Positions 1 through 5,243 of a DNA stretch of 8,056 nucleotides are shown here, in pieces; position 1 is the first letter of the stretch; each line of letters starts with the position of its first letter. The translations under genes and the position numbers were made by a program. The notes below the pieces were generated by a model that ran no database searches, was not told the origin of the DNA, and saw only the letters and a program-made list of their open reading frames with translations. Origin of the DNA: a candidate division BRC1 bacterium ADurb.BinA292 (GTDB lineage: Bacteria; Sumerlaeota; Sumerlaeia; MVZB01); assembly GCA_002068205.1 (NCBI GenBank), contig MVZB01000150.1, positions 1 to 8,056 on the forward strand, in the 5' to 3' direction.

Positions 1-53
1 GGCGGGGGGCGGGCGGAACTGGGGCGAGGGGCGGGGTGGCCTCGAGCGGCTGA

Positions 54-482
54 TTATTCCTCGGCGGCCCTGGCCCAGCGGTTGTCGCTGGGGACGGGGG
101 CGGGCGAGAAGGCATGGCCGTCGGCGTCGATCTTCTTGCCGGGCCAGATGTTGAGCCAGGCCGAGGTGCCGAACAGGCGCCAATCGACGGCGGGCTGGAT
201 CCGGGCCAGCTTCAGTTTCATCCAGCCGGCGCGGTCGGCGCGGGTGTGGATCTGGGTCCAGATGCAGCGGCGGTCGGGGTAGACCTCGCAGTGGCCGTCC
301 ATCGAGCCGCCGCAGGGGCCGTTGCGCAGTTGTTTGGGGCACTGCATCGAGCAGGTCAGGGCGGTGGAGCGGGCGATGCACTGGCCGCACATGTGGCAAT
401 CGAACATCAGTTCCTTCAGACGCCGCTCCAGGTAGTACCAGCCGCGGTAGAGGAGGCTGCGGGTCTTGATCTGGTGGAACAT
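54..482 (-). CDS. Methylenetetrahydrofolate reductase C-terminal domain / MetV-like zinc protein
   Basis: The product is a 142-residue Cys-rich protein that reads as the family called MTHFR C-terminal (MetV-like). In acetogens and many other bacteria this protein partners MetF in reducing methylene-tetrahydrofolate to methyl-tetrahydrofolate. Visible features are an N-terminal aromatic/basic helix and then a dense cysteine block: C29-x2-C32-G-x-C35, C44, C48-PKQLRNGPCGG with C57, then C65 and C73. The CPKxLRNGPCGG core is the family signature, and the cysteines probably bind zinc or an iron-sulphur cluster. A GTG at 500 would add six residues but has no Shine-Dalgarno. I chose the ATG at 482 because GAAAGG lies about 10 nt upstream. 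The gene is downstream of the glycosyltransferase and has a candidate promoter of its own. No metF is visible; one could lie beyond the left edge. The family call is firm, the exact partner is not. Confidence 0.85.
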   Translation of the reverse strand: MFHQIKTRSLLYRGWYYLERRLKELMFDCHMCGQCIARSTALTCSMQCPKQLRNGPCGGSMDGHCEVYPDRRCIWTQIHTRADRAGWMKLKLARIQPAVDWRLFGTSAWLNIWPGKKIDADGHAFSPAPVPSDNRWARAAEE

Positions 483-533
483 GATCGTGGCGCCTTTCAC
501 TGGATCGCAGGGTCGACAGCTCGCGCTACGGGC

Positions 534-563
534 AGGTTAGCGCTCAATCTATCGAGATGTCAA
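534..563 (-). promoter_or_regulatory. Candidate sigma70-type promoter for the MetV-like gene
   Basis: Read on the minus strand, a perfect TTGACA (563-558) is followed by an 18-bp spacer and TAACCT (539-534), a weak -10 matching three of six positions. It sits in an AT-rich island (about 540-595) that contrasts with the GC-rich surroundings. It would give a leader of about 45 nt ahead of the ATG at 482. The -35 is convincing and the -10 is not. Confidence 0.35.
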
Positions 564-633
564 GATATAAAGATCCATTATGCGATTATTTTTCGGCCGC
601 TGAGGCCCTCTCGTTTGGATTCGGCGGCTCGGT

Positions 634-1836
634 CTAAACGGCCGCCGCCCGCGTCAGGGAAGCCGCCGGCCGGCGGGCCAGCGCCTCCCGGTAAACCTGG
701 AGCGTCTGTTCGGCCTGGCGGCGGCGGGTGGCATGCGCCTCGACCCAGCGGCGGGCCGCGGCGCCCATCTCACGTGTCTTATCGGGATGCGCCAGCGCAT
801 CCACAAGGGCCTCGACCAGTGCATGGCGATTGCCGGGGGGGACGAGCCAGCCGGTTTTGCCCGGTTCGATGGTGTCCTCGATGGCGCCGACGGCGCCGCC
901 GATGACCGGCCGGCCGCAGGCCATCGCCTCCAGCATGGCGCGGCAGGTGCCGTCGCTCCCGGGCCGCAGCAGCACAATCACGTCGTGGGCGGCATACATC
1001 TGCGGCAGGTCGTTCTTGCGGTAGCCGATCCGGCGCAGGTGGGTCCGCAAGTCGTGGTTGCGGATCCGCTCGATCAGCTCGGCCTTGAGTTCGCCGCGCC
1101 CGGCGACGGTGAAGACCGCCCGCGGGACGCGCCGCGCCACGTCCTCCACGACGTCGATCAGTTGGTGATGGCCGCGATGGGGGCGCATCCGGGCGACCAT
1201 CCCGGCGACGCGCGCGTCCTTGGGGATCTTGTAGATGCGGCGAATCTTGTGGCCAGAGACGTCGGGGTGGAACCGTTCGAGATCGACCGCGCCCGGCACC
1301 AGCGCGATGCGCGAGGGGGGCAGGCCGACCTCCTCTTCCATCCGGCGCCGCTGCGAGCGGCTGACGACGATGACCCGGTCGGCGCCCTTGCCGACAAGCC
1401 AGCGGTGCGCCAGATCGCGATACGGTTTGCCCTCGCGATGGATCGTGCGGATGACCGCCGTGCGGGCATCGCGGCGCGAACCGGGCGCGCGCAGGGCGAA
1501 GCTCGCCAGCCAGTGATCGTGGGGCAGATGGCAGTGAACGATGTCGAAGGCCCGCTGGTCGACAAGCCGGCGCAGGCGGCGCAGGTCGGCCAGGAACTCG
1601 CGGGGATTGAGCCGGCGATTGAAGAAGAAGCCGGGGACGAACGGGAGCTCCAGTTCGGCCAGTTTGCGCTCGAAGCTGGAGCCGCCGATGCAGGCGAAAT
1701 GGACATCGTGACCCAGGAGCAACTGTTCACGGGCCAGCAGGGCGGCGGGTTCGGCGGCGCCGGTCCAGCGCTGGCTGCTGACCAGGTGCAGGATGCGCAG
1801 GGGCTGAGCGGCGTCGGGCGGGTTCACGGGAGACAT
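634..1836 (-). CDS. Glycosyltransferase, GT4 family (GT-B fold)
   Basis: This 400-residue protein, a usual length for GT4 enzymes, would transfer a sugar from a nucleotide-sugar donor to a growing glycan on the cytoplasmic side of the membrane. The N-terminal Rossmann half begins RILHLVSSQRWTGAAEP (residues 14-30), a glycine-containing acceptor-side loop. It continues with HCHLPHDHW (101-109), TIHREG (131-136) and VVSRS (157-161), and ends at VPGAVDLERFHP (180-191). The donor-binding half starts VAGMVARMRPHRGHH (210-224). It includes VAGRGE (244-249) and the conserved loop SDGTCRAMLEAMACGRPVI (294-312). The usual E-x7-E pair reads D295-x7-E303. The start has no clear Shine-Dalgarno, but the fold begins only 13 residues in, so little else is possible. 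A 369-bp spacer separates it from trxB upstream. Donor and acceptor cannot be told; a surface polysaccharide or LPS core is likely. A paralogue lies at 7506-8056. Confidence 0.9.
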   Translation of the reverse strand: MSPVNPPDAAQPLRILHLVSSQRWTGAAEPAALLAREQLLLGHDVHFACIGGSSFERKLAELELPFVPGFFFNRRLNPREFLADLRRLRRLVDQRAFDIVHCHLPHDHWLASFALRAPGSRRDARTAVIRTIHREGKPYRDLAHRWLVGKGADRVIVVSRSQRRRMEEEVGLPPSRIALVPGAVDLERFHPDVSGHKIRRIYKIPKDARVAGMVARMRPHRGHHQLIDVVEDVARRVPRAVFTVAGRGELKAELIERIRNHDLRTHLRRIGYRKNDLPQMYAAHDVIVLLRPGSDGTCRAMLEAMACGRPVIGGAVGAIEDTIEPGKTGWLVPPGNRHALVEALVDALAHPDKTREMGAAARRWVEAHATRRRQAEQTLQVYREALARRPAASLTRAAAV

Positions 1837-1883
1837 CCGAACGCGGCAGATCGAAGCATGAAACCGAGGGCGCGAGGCAAGGT

Positions 1884-1935
1884 GAAAATCCAGGATTCGA
1901 AGATCGAAGCGCGCAACCAGGACCGAAACACGGAA
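1884..1935 (+). repeat. Degraded TTCGAA-type repeat block, first copy
   Basis: On the plus strand this block contains GATTCGAAGATCGAAG (1894-1909) and ends with CCGAAACACGG (1922-1932). CGAAACACG recurs on the minus strand inside the 2163-2205 block, so the two may be diverged copies in opposite orientation. The resemblance is short and imperfect, so the relation is tentative. Confidence 0.3.
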
Positions 1936-2162
1936 CCGGCGAAACGGCCGCCTCCGATTGTGCGGTCGATACGGAAAAAGGCAAGGGCAGAGTCGCCGGG
2001 AAGAACGTCAGATTTTCGTCGGTGGTGGGGTGTCAGGGTATCGAGGACAGGGATTGCTCGCACATCCGCGTGCCCGGTCACCAAAGACAGGTGCATGAAT
2101 AACTTAACAGCCTCCGGTGCGCGCCGTTTCGCTGGCCGGAGCGAACCGGGATGGCTGGTTTT

Positions 2163-2205
2163 GAATTTGTTTCGAAATTCAAAATTCGTGTTTCGAAATT
2201 TCCTG
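2163..2205 (-). repeat. AT-rich TTCGAA palindromic repeat block after trxB
   Basis: Starting at the trxB stop codon's 3' flank (minus strand), an abrupt AT-rich tract carries two identical copies of GTTTCGAAATT (2169-2179 and 2190-2200 on the plus strand), 21 bp apart, each centred on TTCGAA. GAATTT (2163-2168) and AAATTC (2175-2180) form an inverted pair around a 6-nt loop. The composition is sharply different from the flanks. Two helical-turn spacing would suit a protein-binding site. It could equally be an interspersed intergenic repeat. There is no U-tract, so it is not an ordinary terminator. Confidence 0.5.
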
Positions 2206-3186
2206 CTATGCCTGGCTGGTCGCGCTGGTCAGGTGCAGCGCCTCCAGATAGCGTTCGGCATCGATGGCCGCCTTGCAGCCGGTGCCGGCGGCGGTGATCG
2301 CCTGGCGGTAGATCGGATCCATCACGTCGCCGCAGGCGAAGACTCCCTCGACCGAGGTCTTGGTCGTCGGCTCCTGGCAGAGGATAAAGCCGTGGGCATC
2401 GGTTTCGACCTGGCCGTCGAGGAACCGGGTGTTGGGCTCATGGCCGATGGCGATGAACAGGCCCTGGGTCGGCACTTCGGTCGTTTCGCCGCTGACGCGG
2501 TTGCGCAGCACGACGGCGCGGATCCGTTTTTCCTCGACGCCCAGCACGTCCTCGACCACCGAATTCCAGATGAACTCGATCTTGGGGTTGGCGAAGGCAC
2601 GCTGTTGCATGATTTTGCTGGCGCGCAGCTCATCGCGCCGGTGGATGACGGTGACCTTGGTCGCGAATTTCGTCAGGAACAGCGCCTCTTCCAGAGCGGT
2701 GTCGCCGCCGCCGACGACCATCACCTCCTTGCCCTTGTAGAAGGCGCCGTCGCAGGTGGCGCAGGCCGAGACGCCGCCCCCCGCGCGGAGCAGCGCCTGT
2801 TCGGCGGGCAGGTTCAGCCAGCGGGCGCGGGCGCCGGTCGAGATGATGAAAGTCTGGGTGCGCAACTCGCGACCATCTTCCAGCGTGATGGTGAAGGGGC
2901 GCTCGCTCAGGTCGACGCGCTGGATATCGCCGCGCAGGTAGATCGTGCCGAAGCGCTCGGCCTGGCGGCGCATCATGTCGACCAGTTCGGGACCGGTGAT
3001 GCCGTGCTCGAAGCCGGGGTAATTTTCCACCTCGGTCGTGAGGGTGAGCTGGCCGCCGGCGTCAAAGCCCTCGACGACGATCGGCGCCAGCTCGGCCCGG
3101 GCTGAATAGAGGGCCGCCGTCAGACCGGCCGGACCCGATCCGGCAATCACCACCTTGTGAACTTTTTCGTAGAGCTCTCCGTCCAT
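2206..3186 (-). CDS. trxB: Thioredoxin reductase (NADPH, FAD-dependent)
   Basis: This 326-residue cytoplasmic flavoenzyme passes electrons from NADPH through FAD and a redox disulfide to thioredoxin, keeping protein thiols reduced. Its length is typical of the low-molecular-weight family. The FAD site is GSGPAG (residues 16-21), followed by GGQLTLTTEVENYPGF (44-59). The active-site disulfide is C142-A-T-C145-D-G. The NADPH site is VVGGGDTALEEA (157-168) with the phosphate-binding HRRDELRAS (182-190). The second FAD motif is GVFACGDVMD (281-290), followed by RQAITAAGTGC (294-304). A longer reading from an ATG at 3252 would add 22 residues with no family resemblance. I chose 3186 because YEKVHKVVIAGSGPAG then aligns with the normal N-terminus, though the Shine-Dalgarno is weak. 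It lies 113 bp after the small membrane protein gene and is probably co-transcribed with it. Confidence 0.97.
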   Translation of the reverse strand: MDGELYEKVHKVVIAGSGPAGLTAALYSARAELAPIVVEGFDAGGQLTLTTEVENYPGFEHGITGPELVDMMRRQAERFGTIYLRGDIQRVDLSERPFTITLEDGRELRTQTFIISTGARARWLNLPAEQALLRAGGGVSACATCDGAFYKGKEVMVVGGGDTALEEALFLTKFATKVTVIHRRDELRASKIMQQRAFANPKIEFIWNSVVEDVLGVEEKRIRAVVLRNRVSGETTEVPTQGLFIAIGHEPNTRFLDGQVETDAHGFILCQEPTTKTSVEGVFACGDVMDPIYRQAITAAGTGCKAAIDAERYLEALHLTSATSQA

Positions 3187-3299
3187 TTCAGCCCGTTCTG
3201 GTTTCTGGTTTGCCGGGAAAGCCACGCCGGGAATTCGTTCCCGTCGGCACATCCCGGCCCCGCACGCCGGATCTCACACTCGATGAGGATGCGGCGTAC

Positions 3300-3656
3300 T
3301 CAGCCCTCAGTCTTTCCGTTTTCGCCGGTTGTGTCAACCTCGGGGGGCAGGCTGAACTCTTCCTCACGCCGCCGTGTTGGGTCTTTCCTCCGAAGCGGCG
3401 CAGCGGGTGATTCGAAGGTGCGGAGGAGTTCACTTCCTGACTCCTCGGAAAGTCGGGTGGCGTGGCGGACCACGGCGCGGGAGGTCTCGTGCAGGTCGCG
3501 CCAGAGCAGGAACAGGCCGAAGGCGGTGCCGAGCAGCACGGCGAGCATCAGAGTCAGTTGCGCCGCGGCGGGGGCCGCCGCCGGCCAGTAAACCACCTCC
3601 AGCGCCGCCAGCAGAACGAGCATGCCGATGAGTGCCAGGCCGATCGCCCGTGTCAT
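3300..3656 (-). CDS. Small two-helix membrane protein with charged tail, function unknown
   Basis: I do not recognise a named family. The 118-residue product (from the ATG at 3656) has two strongly hydrophobic segments, about residues 5-23 and 34-51, separated by a short Ala/Pro loop. A charged cytoplasmic-type tail follows, rich in Arg and Glu, with a helix around WRDLHETSRAVVRHATRLSE and a polar end (about 85-118) that is probably disordered. A GTG at 3665 would add three residues; neither start has a good Shine-Dalgarno. It sits 81 bp after the formyltransferase-like gene and 113 bp before trxB on the same strand, so it is probably part of one transcript. The hydrophobic pattern and consistent spacing support a real gene; its role cannot be inferred. 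Confidence 0.65.
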   Translation of the reverse strand: MTRAIGLALIGMLVLLAALEVVYWPAAAPAAAQLTLMLAVLLGTAFGLFLLWRDLHETSRAVVRHATRLSEESGSELLRTFESPAAPLRRKDPTRRREEEFSLPPEVDTTGENGKTEG

Positions 3657-3720
3657 GGAGAACACCGCCGTGTAATGGAACCAAGGGACATCAGATCCTG
3701 CTCGTTGGAATCAAGGTTGG

Positions 3721-3735
3721 CCGGCCGTCGGCCGG
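3721..3735 (-). other. GC-rich stem-loop directly after the formyltransferase-like stop
   Basis: CCGGCC and GGCCGG (3721-3726, 3730-3735) form a 6-bp stem with a 3-nt loop, starting two bases past the stop codon on the minus strand. No U-tract follows, so it is not an intrinsic terminator. It may pause transcription or protect the upstream message end inside the operon, or be chance in GC-rich DNA. Confidence 0.3.
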
Positions 3736-3737
3736 TC

Positions 3738-4721
3738 TCAGAGCGGGGGCAGGTTGGGCCAGACCTTGCGCTTGATTCCGGCTGAACCCAGCCGCCGCCC
3801 GAGATCCTCGTCCGTGAGCCGGACGCCCTCGCTTTCGGTCACGAGGACCGTGGCGTCGCCGCAGCGGACGACGAATGTCGCGTCGTGGAACACCGCGACG
3901 ATCTCGCCCGGCGCGGCGTCGGGCCAGGTCAGGCGGCGGTCGAACGGCTGCGCCTGCCAGATCGTCAATTTCCGGCCGGGATCGTCGTCGAGGAAACAGA
4001 ATGCCCCGGGAAAGGGGCGGGTCACGGCGCGCACGAGGCGGCAGATCACGTCGGCCGGGTCCTCCCAGAAGATGATGCCATCCTCGGGATTGCGTTTGGG
4101 CCAGTATGATGGCGGCTCGGCGGGCTGCGGGGTTGGCTCAAGGCGACCCGCCAGGATCGCGGGCAGCTTCTCCAGAACCAGGCGGATCATCGCGATCTGG
4201 TTCTTCTTGTGCAACGTCAGCGCCGTGTCGTAGGGGTTGATGTCGAAGACGATCTGACCCGCGACGGGGCCGTCGTCGACCCCCGGCAAATAGCGGAAGA
4301 GGTGGGTGTAGAACGTATCCTGGCCGGTGATGATCGACCAGTTGAGCGGACTGCGCCCCCGGCCATGGGGCAACGGCCGGCATGAGCCGTGCATGCCCCA
4401 GGCGCCGAGCGGCAGGCAATCGAGAAACCATTCGGGGACGAGCCGCTGCCAGCCCATGACGAGCAGCAGGTCGAGGCCGAGCCGCGGCAGCGCCCGGCGG
4501 TCGGCCTCGGCGTTGAGAGCGTAATCGGTCGCGTGCGTCCAGGGGATCGCCAGCCGATCAAGTTCGTCGCGCAGGTCGAGATAGCCGGCCACCTGGTGCC
4601 GCCGGCCGAGCGGCGGCGGGAGGGTGATGACCTGCTGGAGCGGCACGCCGGCGCGCCGCAGGGCGCGGATCAGGTCCAGCGTCGTGTGTTTGCAGCCCAG
4701 AATGCCGATTCGTCGCTCCAT
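3738..4721 (-). CDS. Formyltransferase-like protein (methionyl-tRNA/sugar formyltransferase fold)
   Basis: This 327-residue protein has the layout of N10-formyl-tetrahydrofolate-dependent formyltransferases. An N-terminal Rossmann-like start (RRIGILGCKHTTLDLIRAL, residues 3-21) is followed by LLLVMGWQRLVP (86-97), then the catalytic stretch MHGSCRPLPHGRGRSPLNWS (110-129), then PGVDDGPVAG (146-155). A C-terminal domain (about 205-327) resembles the Fmt C-terminal barrel. Of the usual N-x-H...D triad, H111 and D149 are present but the Asn position is G109. That variant argues against canonical initiator-tRNA Fmt and for a sugar or other amine formyltransferase, or an enzyme with altered chemistry. 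The frame is open to 4910, but I start at the ATG at 4721 because GAGG lies about 7 nt upstream and the fold begins there. It opens a probable operon with the membrane protein and trxB. Confidence 0.8.
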   Translation of the reverse strand: MERRIGILGCKHTTLDLIRALRRAGVPLQQVITLPPPLGRRHQVAGYLDLRDELDRLAIPWTHATDYALNAEADRRALPRLGLDLLLVMGWQRLVPEWFLDCLPLGAWGMHGSCRPLPHGRGRSPLNWSIITGQDTFYTHLFRYLPGVDDGPVAGQIVFDINPYDTALTLHKKNQIAMIRLVLEKLPAILAGRLEPTPQPAEPPSYWPKRNPEDGIIFWEDPADVICRLVRAVTRPFPGAFCFLDDDPGRKLTIWQAQPFDRRLTWPDAAPGEIVAVFHDATFVVRCGDATVLVTESEGVRLTDEDLGRRLGSAGIKRKVWPNLPPL

Positions 4722-4727
4722 CGCGCG

Positions 4728-4732
4728 CCTCG
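4728..4732 (-). promoter_or_regulatory. Ribosome binding site fixing the formyltransferase-like start
   Basis: CGAGG on the minus strand lies about 6-7 nt before the ATG at 4721. It supports this start over the longer open frame reaching 4910, whose extra 63 residues are Arg/Pro-rich and unlike the family. Confidence 0.5.
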
Positions 4733-4754
4733 TGGTTTCCGCGGACTCATGGGC

Positions 4755-4783
4755 ATGATCAAGCCCGTTGTGAGGGTCGTCAA
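4755..4783 (-). promoter_or_regulatory. Candidate promoter for the formyltransferase-like operon
   Basis: On the minus strand TTGACG (4783-4778, five of six) is followed by a 17-bp spacer and GATCAT (4760-4755, four of six). Transcription would start near 4748, leaving a leader of about 27 nt that contains the GAGG ribosome-binding site. It lies downstream of the RNase terminator, as a new transcription unit would require. Confidence 0.45.
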
Positions 4784-4814
4784 CTGCAATTCGAGGTAGA
4801 CGCTGGGGGGCGAG

Positions 4815-4835
4815 GACGAGGGACGAGGGACGTGA
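4815..4835 (+). repeat. Short GACGAGG tandem repeat
   Basis: Two exact 7-bp GACGAGG units (4815-4821, 4822-4828) are followed by a diverged third (GACGTGA, 4829-4835). The repeat is intergenic and purine-rich on the plus strand. No function is evident. Confidence 0.5.
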
Positions 4836-5071
4836 CGCACTCCGGACCCGTCGGAACCGGGAGGGCGGTCGGCGAGTTCCTCGGCGTCGGACGGCGGCAG
4901 CGCGCGGCACGCCCGGCGGCTGGCTTCCCGGCCGCGATCGCGGTGCGCCTGTCCGGGCGGAGCGGTCGGTTTGCGCACCCGACGCAAGGGTTCCTTCTCC
5001 GGGGGATGCGTGTTCTTGCGACGCTTCATCTCAGGACGAGATCGAGCCAGATTCATGCTGGGGAGGCGCGG

Positions 5072-5113
5072 AAAAAATTTGCGGGACGGGCCCGCAGACA
5101 GCCCGTCCCGCAA
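5072..5113 (-). terminator. Intrinsic terminator of the RNase E/G transcript
   Basis: A perfect 13-bp inverted repeat (5079-5091 with 5101-5113; arms TTGCGGGACGGGC and its complement) encloses a 9-nt loop. On the minus strand it is followed at once by A then six U (5078-5072). This is a textbook rho-independent terminator. It lies 131 nt past the RNase stop codon, so the transcript carries a long 3' trailer. Confidence 0.85.
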
Positions 5114-5136
5114 GGGGTAGTGGGGTGGTTGCAACA

Positions 5137-5163
5137 CCTTCCGTCGGCATGGCCTTCGGAAGG
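5137..5163 (-). other. Stem-loop in RNase 3' trailer (third after the stop)
   Basis: CCTTCCG (5137-5143) and CGGAAGG (5157-5163) pair perfectly over 7 bp around a 13-nt loop. It lies between the purine/pyrimidine hairpin and the terminator. Confidence 0.4.
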
Positions 5164-5173
5164 GACTGCAGGA

Positions 5174-5214
5174 AAGGAGACTTCTTCAAAAGAGAGGAGG
5201 GGAAGAAGTCCCTT
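5174..5214 (-). other. Stem-loop in RNase 3' trailer (second after the stop)
   Basis: GACTTCTTC (5179-5187) pairs with GAAGAAGTC (5202-5210), extended by AAGG/CCTT (5174-5177, 5211-5214) across one bulged base at 5178. This gives 13 pairs around a 14-nt loop (5188-5201). An alternative pairing exists: AAGGGACT (5159-5166) is complementary to AGTCCCTT (5207-5214), so this stem and the neighbouring one could exchange partners. Confidence 0.55.
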
Positions 5215-5220
5215 GAGAGA

Positions 5221-5243
5221 AGTCAACCTGGTCGGAGTTGACT
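5221..5243 (-). other. Stem-loop immediately after the RNase stop codon
   Basis: AGTCAAC (5221-5227) and GTTGACT (5237-5243) form a perfect 7-bp stem with a 9-nt loop. The stem starts at the base following the TAG on the minus strand. There is no U-tract. Confidence 0.5.

Larger units (their letters stand above)
1837..2205. other. Intergenic spacer between glycosyltransferase and thioredoxin reductase
   Basis: I see no convincing gene in these 369 bases; the open frames crossing them look compositional. They hold AT-rich TTCGAA-centred repeats next to the trxB stop (2163-2205) and a related degraded stretch near 1884-1935 (separate entries). They also hold a stem-loop at 2124-2149, nine of ten pairs around a GGCCGG loop, with no U-tract behind it on the minus strand. 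A weak minus-strand promoter-like pair (TTGCCT, 16-nt spacer, CACAAT, near 1985-1955) could serve the glycosyltransferase but is not strong enough to call. Confidence 0.6.
4722..5243. other. Intergenic region: RNase 3' trailer, terminator and downstream promoter
   Basis: These 522 bases carry no gene I would defend. From right to left on the minus strand they hold stem-loops starting at the base after the RNase stop, an intrinsic terminator, a GC-rich middle part with a short GACGAGG tandem repeat, and a candidate promoter for the formyltransferase-like gene. Overlapping open frames on both strands cross the middle part (4832-5056), including a Lys/Arg-rich minus-strand one, but none has a Shine-Dalgarno or recognisable protein. 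Confidence 0.6.

Noticed and set aside
1..53. G-rich plus-strand tract at the left edge as a G-quadruplex or regulatory element
   Set aside because: The runs are irregular and at the window boundary, so nothing beyond biased composition can be supported.
590..615. GGCC/GGCC inverted pair after the glycosyltransferase stop as a terminator
   Set aside because: The stem is only 4 bp and is followed by A-rich rather than U-rich sequence on the minus strand.
114..905. Plus-strand open frame of 263 codons opposite the MetV-like gene
   Set aside because: It is low-complexity Pro/Gly/Arg sequence antisense to two supported genes, so it is a compositional shadow.
1824..2096. Minus-strand 90-codon frame in the spacer upstream of the glycosyltransferase
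   Set aside because: It has no recognisable protein features or Shine-Dalgarno, it overlaps the glycosyltransferase start, and its frame crosses the degraded repeat.
733..3105. A 790-codon plus-strand open frame running across the glycosyltransferase, the spacer and trxB
   Set aside because: It is antisense to two clearly recognisable genes, its translation is Gly/Ala/Asp/His-rich with no domain, and long antisense frames are expected in GC-rich DNA.
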